From Valencia hispanica (Eukaryota; Chordata; Actinopteri; Cyprinodontiformes; Valenciidae), in NCBI GenBank assembly GCA_963556495.2, contig OY747705.1, positions 36,018,298-36,082,297 of the forward strand: a stretch of DNA of 64,000 nt, written 5' to 3'. The notes under the pieces are model-generated. The model made no database searches, was not told the DNA's origin, and saw only the letters and a list, made by a program, of their open reading frames with translations. Shown piece after piece: positions 35,033 through 46,485 of the stretch. Each line of letters opens with the position of its first letter. The first letter of the stretch is position 1. Both the position numbers and the translations under genes were made by a program.

Positions 35033-36440
35033 AGGCAAGGCAAGGCAATTTTATTTGTATAACACACTTTCAACAACAAGGTAATTCAAGGTGCTTTACA
35101 TGATTAAGGGGTAAAATAAAACATCAGTAAAACACAGACAAAGCATATAAAGTAAAAAAAGCAATAAAGCACAGGTAATAAAGCACAATAATGCACAGAT
35201 ACATCAAATCATTACAAAACATATAATGTAAAAACAGCAATAAAGCTAGAAGCATACACAAAACATGATACATCAAAGCATTACTCAAAGGCAGCTCTAA
35301 ACAGATACGTTTTTAGTTGTGATTTAAAAGAACTCAATGTTTCAGCAGCTTTGCACTTTGTTCCAGATTAGAGGAGCATAGAAACTGAAAGTTGCTTCTC
35401 TGTCTTTGGTTCTAATTCTAGGGATGTTGAGTAGACTGGAAATAGAGGACCTGAGTGTTCTGGTGGATTGGTATAGTTACAGTAAATCTTCAATATACTT
35501 TGGTGCTAAGCCATTCAATGATTTATAAACTAGTACAAGTATTTTGAAGTCTATTCTCTGAGCTATGGGGAGCCAGTGTAAGGATTTTAGAACTGGCGTG
35601 ATGAACTCTACTTTCCTGGTTCTAGTGAGGACGCGAGCAGCAGCGTTCTGGATAAGCTGCAGCTGTCTGATTGACTTTTTAGGCAGACCTGTGAAGATGC
35701 TGTTTCAGTAATCAATCCAACTAAAGATAAACGCATGGATGAGTTTTTCTAGGTCATGTTGCAACATCAGTCCTTTAATTCTAGAAATGTTCTTCAGGTG
35801 ATAGAAGGCTGACCTTGTTATTGCCTTTATGTGACCCTGGAGGTTCAGGTCTGAGTCCATTACTACACCTAGGTTGCTTGCCTGATCAGTAGTTTATAGC
35901 TGTATTAACGGAAGCTGTGTGCTGACTGTTGATCATTCCTCTTTAGGACCAAAAGTAATTACTTCAGTTTTGTTTCTGTTTAGCTGGAGAAAGTTATGGC
36001 ACATCCATCCATTGTTTTGCTCGATGCATGTACTTAGGGTTTGGATGGTTTCAAAGTCACCTGGTGACATCGTAATATAGAGCTGAGTATCATCCGCATA
36101 GTTATGGTAGCTCATCTTATTGATTGTTATAATCTGGGCTAGTGGGAGCATGTAGATATTAAATAAGAGGGGCCCCAGGATGGAGCCTTGGGGCACCCCA
36201 CATGCGATTTCTGTTCGTTCTAATGAAAGTTTCCTATTGAAACAAAGAAGTCCCTGTTCTTTAGATAAGACTCAAACCAGACAAGTACTGTACCCAGCTC
36301 TCCAGTCGTTCTTATAATATATCATGATTAACAGCGTCAAATGCTGCACTGAGGTCCAACAGTACCAGCACTGTGGTTCTACCACAGTCTGTATTTTTTG
36401 CGAATGTCATTGAAAACTTTGATGAGGGCAGTCTCAGTGC
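35033..36440 (-). mobile_element. L2-type LINE, 5'-truncated, decayed
   Basis: The 3' end with its ggcaa-type tail lies at 35033 and the element reads leftwards. The minus strand keeps pieces of ORF2: the polymerase blocks LLDLSAAFDAVNHDIL (near 36312-36400) and [20 protein letters not shown] with [12 protein letters not shown] (35933-36196), then [10 protein letters not shown]. The C-terminal part (35330-35900) is recognisable by nucleotide similarity to the copy at 44087-46485 but full of stops and frameshifts. 5' truncation falls within the RT domain at about 36440. Confidence 0.88.
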
Positions 36441-36565
36441 TGTGGTGAGCACAGAAAGCATATAAAGTAAAAACAGCAATAAAGCAAAAACAGCAATAAA
36501 GCAAAAAGCATGCATAAAACATATGCTACGTCAAAGCATTACTTAAAGGCAGCTCTTCTCCATGC
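36441..36565 (-). mobile_element. Second L2 3' UTR fragment abutting the first
   Basis: The words agcatataaagtaaaaacag, caataaagcaaaaacagcaa and caaagcattacttaaaggca repeat 3' UTR sequence found at 35140-35300. It therefore lies at the wrong end of the L2 copy and must be a separate insertion or a local duplication. Confidence 0.65.
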
Positions 36566-38224
36566 TATCCAAACATGGAGAAGCATCTTAGAGATTAGAG
36601 TTCATCCCTGCATAACCTACTCGTCTCTCTGTCTAAGAGCTGGTACAGAAATAGTCTTTGTCACCAGCCACACAGCAGGGCACCTTTTCTTCACCATGTC
36701 CAACTCATTTGGACGGAGCTACCAGTTTCTGTACTAGTGTGTGCATGTTTTTACAGTGTGTTATGCTTTAATGTGTTCTAATAAGTTTATTGTGTAAATC
36801 AAATCAAAGTTTATTGTGTATAATACATTCTATCAGATGTAATAACTAAAATATAACCTGTTTTATGTAGTTAATAAGATACAGTCCTTTCTCCTTAGAA
36901 GCTTAGGCAAAGCCAAGCATTTTTTGCTTAGTTTGTCTCAGGATTAATGGACAACATATTCTTCACTGTACAAAATTAAAAAAATTCATCATGATAAAAA
37001 TACTAATTCACTTTATGAAAGACATTTAGGTGATAAAGTGCAGCACGGCTTTAACTTCAGATTTAGTTGTAATGTTTTTTATCATAGAATTTCACCCTTG
37101 TAATCTGAACTGAGTCACCTAGCACCCCAAAGTCATATGGGCGAAAAACAAATCTGCACCGCAGCTTAGTATGGAATGATACACTGGTGCAAAAGAAAAA
37201 TGATCTGTGAGGGTAAGGGAAGCAGCAACAGATAAGAGGATTACTCCATTACTATCAACCCCAGGGGCTGATACCCTGGAGCAGACATACACAGTTAAAA
37301 AGGGTAAGACCTTGATTTTTCCCCTTCTGACATGCTCATATTGTATGAAAGGAGAAAAGTCCCTACCTGACATACTATCCTGTTCTATACAGGGCAAAAG
37401 TGTGTTTTTTAGCCCAAGCACATGTAGTATCCTGAGGTGTGACCTTTCTCTCCTGTCCTTCCTTCATAACCTTCCTCAGGAAGAGTAAGACAGATCATAT
37501 GATACCTGACTGGGAATCTGAGCCCTAAAAAAGATTGAGATTTTTGAAAATCTTTGAAAATTCTTGTCCTGTAGAGTGATGAGAAAAAAATGCATAACTG
37601 ATTGGATTGAGAATTATACCTCAGAAAATATGATTTAAAGAAAAAAGTTGGATGCTATTCTTGTCTCGAAACAGAATGATTAATTTTACTCTTTCTGAAT
37701 TTTTGGAAGGCTTCTATGTTTTCAAGCTGTGAGTGGTGTCTCCCAGGGAGTATTAAAGGAGACACTTCAAGCAGAGACACTGCATGAGGTAAAAAGCAGC
37801 TAAAGGGATGCTTTGGTTTTTTTAAAATGGGTTCTGTGAAAATTCCATATGCAGCTAGTATCCTATTTGTATCCCATCAGTAGGGTTGGGGTTAGCACAC
37901 CCAAGACAATCACTTGGTAAGGATTTTGAGGCGATGGCAATGAAAACAGGAGTTGTTTTATGGTGCAGAAACACTTTATTACCTATTCCCACTGCGTTCA
38001 AAACTTCTGTATTTTTCACCAAAATTAGACTGTGTAAACAGCTTTCAGCTGCTTGTAAGATACTGACTCCTGATCATTACCCAATTGACTCCACAAAAAT
38101 ACTTTAAAAGTATTTACTTTTTAACTCTTCTTTTTTGGGGTCAAACAAATTAAACCTTCCAAAATGTTATGCACAGTTAACAAATCTACAAATATTTCAA
38201 GAGGTTTTAGAAAATAATTCTCAG
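36566..38224. other. Unique AT-rich sequence
   Basis: ORFs on both strands at 37119-37488 overlap and have no domain. A short aaatcaaatcaaagtttatt at about 36796 resembles a LINE tail in reverse but is too short to assign. Confidence 0.4.
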
Positions 38225-39215
38225 CAATTTAGAAATTCATTAATTATTTATTTCAGCAATATAGTTAAAATAGTTAATCTCTTATATAACATTACATTAC
38301 ATAAAGGGTCATTACATTTAGAGCAATATAGGCATTCATTACTCTTAATTCGGATGACAATGGTTTAGAGCTAATGAAAATGCAAAACTTAGTTTATCTG
38401 TGAATTAGAATACCACATCGAAGACCAATGGAAAAAAATATTATAGGTTATGGCCTACAACATTATTGGGAAGACTGCTGACTTGATGCATGTCCAGCAA
38501 ACATTGACTAACACCTTCCACTAGGAAGGTAAACACCAAAGAGTTACTGCTAAAGAAGTAAAGTGGAAGGAAAAAGTGTGGTAGAAAATGCGTACAAACT
38601 AGAGACACATCCTGAAGAGGATGCAAATGGTGAAGCAAAGCCAATCCAAGAGTTTAAAGGACATTTACAATGTGAAGAAAGCATCTGGATTCAGTGATCA
38701 AGAGCCACCACGCACAGATTTCCAATTTATGGGCTACAACTGTTAAGTATCCTAATAAATCAGTCCTAAACATGGAGACGATGTCAGAAAACATCTTACC
38801 TGGACTTAGAAGTAGAAGGACTTGACTGAGGAAAATGAGTCAAACTAGGGAACATCTCGCCAGTGCCACTTGTTGATCGCCTTCATGTCTTGCTGTATTG
38901 ATGCAGTAATTCATTCAAAAGGAGACCCAGACAAGTATTGAGTGCATATACTGTATATAAATTGAATTTTCTGCAGGTAACTTTTGTGTTAAAATCAGAT
39001 TTTATTGGTTAATTTTATTGGTTGATTTTATTACGCACATCCCACTTTTCAGTTATTTGTTTGTAAAAAATGTTTGGAATCATGTATGATTTTACTTACT
39101 TTACTTTTGCAAGCCACTGTATTCAGAATTTAATATAGAAACTTAATGTGAGTCACCTTTTGAAGTAAATCACTGAAATTAAATAATTTTGGATGATGTG
39201 CCAAAATTTCAAAAT
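38225..39215 (+). mobile_element. Decayed Tc1-like element
   Basis: The left subterminal region (gaattagaataccacatcga) leads into transposase sequence: cctacaacattattgggaag, agtggaaggaaaaagtgtgg, agagccaccacgcacagatt and gggctacaactgttaag. After a large central deletion, the 3' end follows with gatgcagtaattcattcaaa and gacaagtattgagtgcatat. The terminal region runs to about 39215. The deleted part contained all three catalytic acidic residues. It is the same family as the fragment at 16385-16632. Confidence 0.75.
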
Positions 39216-39439
39216 TACATTTCTTGTGTACCTTAAAAGGCCAACAGAAACAAAAGACTACTGTGAATGTATGTTGCTTTGGTATGTAGTTCATTTTGAA
39301 AGAAATGGTTAGACAATAGAAACCTTAGGAGGTAAGTAAACTCATTACTATAAACTTCTGTAATTCACAACTCGGCCTATAAAAAAAATATTTTACAAAA
39401 ATCTACAATGTATGCCAATTGTGATTTACTCACACATTC

Positions 39440-39720
39440 TTTCTCATTAACGTCAAAGTCTGAGCATGAATGCGGATAAAAAATGCTAATCTAACTCGAC
39501 AGTATGTTTTATGTTGCAGCCTCAGTTGTGATTGTGTGGGTGACTGAGGCAGGGCTCTCATTTTGATTTAAACAAAGACATCAAAAGTGTTGGTGTTTCC
39601 ACGTCAAGACGGAAATGATAATTACTGTCACTCAAGCAGAAACCTCATAGCACAGGCGGGAATTAATGTGTGTTAGCTTGAGATTGGGTTGTTCTGAGTG
39701 AAACTTAGACCAGCTGTCAG
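39440..39720. promoter_or_regulatory. Candidate conserved non-coding element
   Basis: High-complexity repeat-free sequence that includes ttttgatttaaacaaagaca (TCF and SOX/FOX-like words) and gaaatgataattactgtcac. No coding frame. The call is compositional. Confidence 0.32.
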
Positions 39721-40171
39721 AGGTTTTTTTCCAGAAGTTACAATGGTTTCCACAATCTGATTAAACTATATTTATCCCCTTCGAATGATGCCCACCATGT
39801 CCCTACTAAAACAGAAACGTTCACTTTAACAATTTACTTTTCACTTTAATCTAATTAATTTAAAATAAGTCAGATGATAGAGCTTCACTTGGAGTGTTTT
39901 TAAATTGAAACAATGTTCATTAAGAAATCTCTGTGTTAAATCACTCTTTTAAACAATCGCACAATTTTTCTGATGAAAAAATATCTTCATGGACAGTTTC
40001 TATGACTTAGCTCGTCATATGTAGCTAGTTTTTATTTTACTTTTAACTTTCCATTCATTGTTTTTGTGGAATAAAATTCTTTTCACATATAAAACATTTG
40101 AAACCTTGAAACATAGTATGAATTTTGATTGTATTAACTAGTTTGATAAAGCTAAATGTTCTGACAACACG
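39721..40171. other. Unique AT-rich sequence
   Basis: Nothing was recognised. Confidence 0.45.
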
Positions 40172-40316
40172 TCACCTAAAATTTGCTTTATCATGTGTTT
40201 CTAGACAAATACAGTGGCAGTCTACAATAAAAGACCCGGTGTAGGTCCCAGATCTGCTCGGAGGTCCTGCGCTTGCCGATAACGTCACACTATGGCAATG
40301 CCACTCAGACAAACTA

Positions 40317-41846
40317 CAGTCGTGGCCAAAAGTTTTGAGAATTACATAAATATTGGAAATTGGAAAAGTTGCTGCTTAAGTTTTTATAATAGCAATTTGC
40401 ATATACTCCAGAATGTTATGAACAGTGATCAGATGAATTGCATAGTCCTTCTTTGCCATGAAAATTCCACTGCATTTCATTGCTGGCATTAAAGGACCTG
40501 CTGAGATCATTTCAGTAATCGTCTTGTTAACTCAGGTGAGAATGTTGACGAGCACAAGGCTGGAGATCATTATGTCAAGCTGATTGGGATAGAATGGCAG
40601 ACTTGACATGTTAAAAGGAGGGTGATGTTTGAAATCATTGTTCTTCCGTTGTTAACCATGGTGACCTGCAAAGAAACGCATGCAGCCATCATTGCATTGC
40701 ATAAAAATCGCTTCACAGGCAAGGATATTGTGGCTACTAAAATTGCACCTAAATCAACAATTTATAGGATTATCAAGAACTTCAAGGAAAGAGGTTCAAT
40801 TCTTGTTAAGAAGGCTTCAGGGCATCCAAGAAAGTCCAGCAAGTGCCAGGATCGTCTCCTAAAGAGGATTCATCTGCGGGATCGGAGTGCCACCAGTGCA
40901 GAGCTTGCTCAGGAATGGCAGCAGGCAGGTGTGAGCGCATCTGCACGCACAGTGAGGCGAAGACTTTTGGAAGATGGCCTGGTGTCAAGAAGGGCAGCAA
41001 AGAAGCCACTTCTCTCCAAAAAAAACATCAGGGACAGATTGATCTTCTGCAGAAAGTATGGTGAATGGACTGCTGAGGACTGGAGCAAAGTCATATTCTC
41101 CGATGAAGCTTCTTTCCGATTGTTTGGGGCATCTGGAAAAAGGCTTGTCTGGAGAAGAAAAGGTGAGCGCTACCATCAGTCCTGTGTCATGCCAACAGTA
41201 AAGCATCGTGAGACCATTGATGTGTGGGGTTGCTTCTCATCCAAGGGAGTGGGCTCACTTACAATTTTGCCCAAAAACACAGCCATGAATAAAGAATGGT
41301 ACAAAACACCCTCCAACAGCAACTTCTTCCAACAATCCAACAACAGTTTGGTGAAGAACAATGCATTTTCCAGCACGATGGAGCACCGTGCCATAAGGCA
41401 AAAGTGATAACTAAGTGGCTCAGGGACCAAAACATTGAAATTTTGGGTCCATGGCCTGGAAACGTCCTACATTTTAATCCCATAGAAAACTTGTGGTCAG
41501 TCCTCAAGAGGCGGGTGAACAAACAAAAACCTACTAATTCTGACAAACTCCAAGAAGTGATTATGAAAGAATGGTTTGCTATCAGTGAGGATTTGGCCCA
41601 GAAGTTGATTGAGAGCATGCTCAGTCGAATTGCAGAGGTCCTGAAAAAGAAGGGCGAACACTGCAAATACTGACTCTTATAATTGTCATGTAATTATCAA
41701 TAAAAGCCTTTGAAACGTATAAAGTGCTTGTAATTATATTTCAGTTCATCACAGAAACAACTGAAACAAAGATCTATAAGTAATTTTGCAGCAAACTATT
41801 TGAAAACTAATATTTGTGTCATTCTCAAAACTTTTGGCCACAACTG
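40317..41846 (+). mobile_element. Full-length Tc1-like transposon
   Basis: Both ends are present. The left reads CAGTCGTGGCCAAAAGTTTT then GAGAATTACATAAATATT; the right, inverted, reads CAGTTGTGGCCAAAAGTTTT then GAGAATGACACAAATATT. TA dinucleotides flank it at 40315-40316 and 41847-41848, as expected for Tc1/mariner integration. Length is 1530 bp, normal for the family. Position 40317 lies 81 bases inside the left end of another TIR element, so this is a later insertion. It is the best preserved DNA transposon in the window. Confidence 0.95.
40658..41673 (+). pseudogene. Tc1 transposase with one frameshift
   Basis: Transposase catalyses cut-and-paste movement of its own element. I take MVTCKE at 40658 as the start by family length; an in-frame ATG lies 36 bases upstream. 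The N-terminus holds a paired-type DNA-binding region (residues about 5-110: TGKDIVATKIAPKSTIYRII, then ELAQEWQQAGVSASARTVRR). The catalytic core has Asp in SDEASF (residue about 149), Asp in QHDGAPCH, and Glu in NPIENLW, so the DDE triad is intact. One base is missing at about 41301-41304 (after NKEWY), and the frame moves to the one used by 41296-41673 for the last third. The end KKKGEHCKY is normal. The protein would be truncated before its second catalytic residue. Confidence 0.93.
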
Positions 41847-42527
41847 TACATTGGACCCCCATTTTAACCCTACCAAGCACTATATGGTGAAATTTAAGAG
41901 ACATAAATGTTTATGACAGCTCATGTGGAAATCATCAAGAAAACGTGACAATTTTTTTCTGGTACTGCTCTTTCACACATGGGCATTGAAAAATGTTTAG
42001 CAGGTTGTTATTACTTATATTTTGACGGGTTTTCCCTTACAATGGAAAGAAAAATTATTCTGTTTTTTTAGAATATCCCAAAACTATGATAAATGTTTAA
42101 CTATACATAAAATGAATTTTAGATTATCAAGAAAAATGCTCTCAAATCAATTCATATCATAAATGTTTGCATGTACAGTATTTATATAACACCCATGGCT
42201 GTATCTGTTGAATTATTTTGTATTCTTCATTTGTTAGTGAGTTGTATGCTTGCTATTTGTTAAATCAATGTCTACATTATGTCAATGTGCTAACGTCCAG
42301 CCAATCATGTAGTGTAATGCCAGCATCCACCCAATCATGTAATACGACTTCATAGCCATGCGCAGGCCCCCGAGCAGATCTGGTACCTACACCGGCTGAC
42401 ATCTTGCTCTTTTTATCTGGAGCACTTTGCTCTGAATGTCGTGAAATATAAAGGCTAGTGTTTCAAGTTCTCTTTCCAACTACTAATCATTAAAAAGCCG
42501 TTGATTGCCCTGAGTTCATGCCTGGAA

Positions 42528-42660
42528 TGTTCACACACCCATACACAGATTGCAAGACAACTTCGGGTTAAGTGACTTGCTCAGGTGCAACTCAAAATGT
42601 GGTGCGGAAAGCTGGAATGCAACCCACAAATTCCAAATGCAAGAAAACTAGTTATTTGTT
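42528..42660 (+). repeat. Diverged partial copy of the 1815-2033 repeat
   Basis: Shares cacacccatacaca, cttcgggttaagtgacttgc and a diverged closing region with 1815-2033. The 5' part is absent. Confidence 0.5.
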
Positions 42661-42884
42661 ATTTGGTTTCTGGCAAGCAATCGATCTCAAAATTATTAAA
42701 GACCTTAGGGTTAATCGGGTTTGACATTAAACCATGTTTTAAGACTAGAGAAACTGCAAGCATAGTTATATTTAAAGGTTTCAAATCTCAGTATCGATCT
42801 TGTATTGGTATCAGTCAACACTTTCCATTCCAGCTTTCCCTGTCATTGGGTTGGATCTGATTCAAATAGTTAACTAATCCCTCT

Positions 42885-43965
42885 CAGGTGTCTTCACACA
42901 ACTTTAAAAACAGCAGTTATTAAACCTCTACCAAAGAACAACCTGGAAAACACGTTAATGCAGAACTGAAGGCCAGTCTTTAATCTTCGATTCATCAGTA
43001 AGATTATTGAAAAAGCTATGTTTTAACAGTTAAATAGCTTCCTAACAATGACCAACTGCTTTGGTGTTTTCAGTTTGGTTTCCGTGCTCACCACAGACTC
43101 ATCAAAGATTTCAATGACATCCGCATAAATACAGAGGGTGGGTGAACCACAGTACTGGTTCTTATGGACCTTAGCGCATCGCTTGACACTGTTGACCATA
43201 ATATATTATTGAAATGACTGGAGAGCTGGGTCCTTGGCTGGTTCGAGTCTTACCAAAAAAACAGGGATTTCTTTGTTTCAATAGGCAATTCTTTATCACA
43301 ACACATCCTGGGACCCCTCCTATTTAATATCTACATGCTCCCACTAAACCAGATTATAACAACCAATACGATTAGTTACCATAACTATGCAGATGATACT
43401 CCGCTTTACATTACGTCACCAGGTGACTTTGAACCCATCCAAACCCTAAGTGATTGCATTTAGCAAATCAAGAGATGGATGTGCCATAACTTTCTCCTGC
43501 TGAATAGAAACAAAACTAATGTAATAATTTTTTGGACCTAAAGAGGAAAGATCAAGAGTCAGCACACAGCTTCAGTTAATACAGCTAGAAACTACTGATC
43601 AGGCCCGAAATCTAGGTGTAGTAATGGACTCAGACCTGAACCACCAGGGTCACATAAAGGCAATAACAAGGTCAGCCTTTTATCACATGAATAACATTTC
43701 TAGGATTAAAGGACGAATTTCGGAACAGGACCTCAAAGAACTCATCCATGAGTTTGTCTTTACTTTTGTCTTTACTGCAACAGTGTCCTCACAGCTCTGC
43801 TTAAAAAGTCAATCAGACAGCTGCAGCTGATCCAGAATGCTGCTGCCTGCATCCTCACTCCTCCAGGAAAGTAGAGCACATCACCCCAGTTCAAAAGTCC
43901 TTACACTAGCTCCCTGTAGCTCAGACAATAGACTTCAAAATAAATTTACTAGTTTATAAATTGTC
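42885..43965 (+). pseudogene. Decayed L2-type LINE ORF2 (sense strand)
   Basis: The plus strand follows the same ORF2 as the minus-strand copy at 44087-46485. It has aaaacagcagttattaaacc (TAVIKPL), a NYRPIS-like block at 42960-42995, gtttccgtgctcaccac (FRAHH), ccttagcgcatcgcttgaca (LSASLDT), then HNYADDTPLYI at about 43380-43415, an LNRNKTNV-like stretch, and [20 protein letters not shown] (43624-43683) with K-N-I-S-R-I-K-G. Stops and indels are numerous. Both EN and 3' UTR are missing; it stops at about 43965. Confidence 0.85.
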
Positions 43966-44086
43966 AGAACCTCAGGATCAGCTCCAGCTCCTATCTGCCT
44001 GTCAGGATCAGCTCCAGGAGCAGCTTCTAATCCCATTGGCATACCAGCAGTGACTTCGACTTCTGCCTGCACTGCCTTGGCCTCTA
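43966..44086. other. Short spacer with a 16-bp direct repeat
   Basis: TCAGGATCAGCTCCAG occurs at about 43974-43989 and again at 44003-44018. It separates the two convergent L2 copies and resembles the C-rich composition of 46486-47115. Confidence 0.5.
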
Positions 44087-46485
44087 GGCAAGGCAAGGCA
44101 AGGCAAGGCAAGGCAATTTTATTTGTATAGCACACTTTCAACAGCAGGGCAATTCAAGGTGCTTTACATGATTTGGTGATTTAAAAGAAACACATAAAAG
44201 AAACACACATTATACATGATACACAATAAAGCAAGAGAAAAGTAAAAAAAAGCAAGAGAGCATGAACACATTTCATACATATAACATCAAGCATTTACTC
44301 AAAGGCAATTCTAAACAGATGGGTTTTTAGTCTCGATTTAAAGCAGTTCAGAGTTTCAGCAGCTCTACACTCGTCAGGAAGTCTGTTCCAGATAAGGGGA
44401 GCATAGAAACTGAAAGCTGCTTCTCCATGTTTAGTTCTGAGTCTAGGGATGTTTAGTAGGCTAGAGTTGGAGGACCTGAGTGGTCTTGGTGGTTGGTACC
44501 ATGACAACAGGTCTTCAACATATTTTGGTGCTAAGCCATGTAATGATTTATAAACTAGTAAAAGTATTTTAAAGTCTATTCTCTGAGCTACAGGGAGCCA
44601 GTGTAAGGACTTTAGAACTGGGGTGATGTGCTCTACTTTCCTGGTTCTAGTGAGGACGCGAGCGGCAGCGTTCTGGATCAGCTGCAGCTGTCTGATTGAC
44701 CTTTTAGGCAGACCTGTCAAGATGCTGTTGCAGTAATCAATCCGACTAAAGATAAACGCATGGATGAGTTTTTCTAGGTCGTGTTGCAAAATCAGTCCTT
44801 TAATCCTAGAAATGTTCTTCAGGTGATAGAACGCTGACCTTGTTATTGCCTGGAGGTTCAGGTCTGAGTCCATTACTACACCTAGGTTACGAACCTGATC
44901 AGTAGTTTCTAGCTGTATTAATTGAAGCTGTGTGCTGACTCTTGATCGTTCCTCCTTGGGTCCAAAAATAATCACTTCAGTTTTGTTTCTATTCAGCTGG
45001 AGAAAGTTATGGCACATCCATCCATTTACTTGGTCAATGCATTGATTTAGGGTTTGAATGGGTTCAGAGTCACCTGGTGACATTGTAATGTAGAGCTGAG
45101 TGTCATCCGCGTAGTTATGGTAGCTAATGTTATTGGTCGCTATAATCTTGCCTAGTGGGAACATGTAGATATTAAATAAGAGGGGCCCCAGGATGGAGCC
45201 CTGGGGCACCCCACATGTGATTTCTGTTCGTTCTGATGAAAAGTTTCCTATTGAAACATAGAAGTCCCTGTTCTTTAGGTAAGACTCGAACCAGCCAAGT
45301 ACTGTACCCAGCTCTCCAGTCGTTCCAATAAAATATCATGATCAACAGTGTCAAATGCTGCACTGAGGTCCAACAGAACCAGCACTGTGGTTCTTCCACA
45401 GTCTGTATTTATGCGGATGTCATTAAATACTTTGACGAGGACAGTCTCGGTGCTGTGGTGAGCGCGGAAACCAGACTGAAAAGCATCAAAACGGTTTGTC
45501 GTTGTTATGAAGCCATTTAACTGCTGAAACACAGCTTTTTCAATAATCTTACTGATGAATGGGAGATTAGAGATTGGCCTGTAGTTCTGCATTAACGTGT
45601 TGTCCAGATTTTTCTTCTTTAGCAGTGGTTTAATAACTGCTGTTTTTAAAGCCTGAGGGAAGACACCTGATAGCAGTGATGAGTTTACTATTTGAACAAG
45701 ATCAGAACCAATAACAGGAAGAACCTTCTTTAGAAAAGCTGTGGGTAGGATATCAAGACAGCAGGAGGAGGAGCTGAATTGGATAATGTTTTTTTTCAAG
45801 GCTGTTCTGGTTTAATTCGTGGAATTCAGACATTTTCTCTACATTGTTGTTGATTGGGGATGGCACTGGTTGTGGGTTCGATATTGAGGTACAGATTGAC
45901 CGTCTAATTGTTAGAATATTTTCAGTGAAAAAGCTGGCAAATTCATTGCAGGCCCTGGTAGAGTTTAGTTCAGGGGCTACTGTCACTAAAGGATTAATTA
46001 GTCTTTCCACTGTTGCAAATAGAGTCCGTGCGTTATTAATGTTTCTGTTGATGATTTCAGAAAAGAACGATTCCCTAGCATCTTTTATAGTTAGCTGATA
46101 TCTATTCAGTCTCTCTTTGTAGATCTCACAGTGAACCTGGAGTTGGGTTTTCCACCATTTTCTCTCGGCTCGTCGACACTCTCTTTTTTCACTACGTACC
46201 AGTGGATTACTTGTCCACGGAGACTTCTTTCTACCTGAGACTACTTTCACTTTAGTTGGAGCAATGGAATCCATGATGTCTGAGATTTTTGCAAGGAAAT
46301 TATCTACCAACTTATTTACTGAGTTTGAATTGGGAGATGAGGGGGATGTGGTGGAAGGATAAATACGTTTAAAGGTTTCTACTGAACTGTCCCCTAGAAA
46401 ACGCTTTTTTATAGTGGTCTTACTGTGGCTGGGTAATTTAGCAGAGATGGTACTTTGAAAGAAAACACAGAAATGGTCAGATAAT
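44087..46485 (-). mobile_element. L2-type LINE, 5'-truncated, relatively young
   Basis: The 3' end is at 44087 with five to six ggcaa units (gccttg tail on the minus strand), followed by a 3' UTR of about 200 bases and a long ORF2. The 5' end at about 46485 falls between the endonuclease and RT domains, which is normal for 5'-truncated LINEs. It lies tail-to-tail with the older sense copy 42885-43965. L2 elements move by target-primed reverse transcription and have short tandem tails instead of poly(A). Confidence 0.92.
44295..46485 (-). pseudogene. L2-type ORF2 (RT region) with two frameshifts
   Basis: ORF2 provides the endonuclease and reverse transcriptase of the LINE. Read from 46485 leftwards, the start (no true start codon, truncated) covers a linker with KKSPWTSNPLV. 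The RT domain follows: [53 protein letters not shown], catalytic YADD in [12 protein letters not shown], and [14 protein letters not shown]. The thumb and C-terminal region has [20 protein letters not shown] and [15 protein letters not shown] [11 protein letters not shown]. The frame breaks at an A8 run (about 45787-45797) and at a one-base loss near 45294, after VQYLA. Otherwise the frame is open to the stop at 44295. Catalytic residues are intact, so inactivation looks recent, though the copy lacks its endonuclease. Confidence 0.92.

Larger units (their letters stand above)
40236..42395. mobile_element. TIR element of unknown family (middle layer of the nest)
   Basis: The left end CCGGTGTAGGTCCCAGATCT, then GCTCGGAGGTCCTGCGC, is the inverted counterpart of the right end; the right end read from 42395 leftwards gives CCGGTGTAGGTACCAGATCT, then GCTCGGGGGCCTGCGC. 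About 33 of the first 36 bases match. Without the Tc1 insertion the element is about 630 bases and has no ORF, so it is non-autonomous. A target duplication is not clear (aagac versus ctgac), leaving the superfamily open. Confidence 0.72.
40172..42508. repeat. Interrupted copy of an interspersed repeat (outer layer of a nest)
   Basis: The outer pieces 40172-40234 (tcacctaaaatttgctttat, then ctagacaaatacagtggcag) and 42396-42508 (ctgacatcttgctcttttta, then aactactaatcattaaaaag) align in order with one continuous stretch at 52061-52239. The 2.2 kb between them is absent at 52 kb. The outer repeat is otherwise unclassified. Confidence 0.75.
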
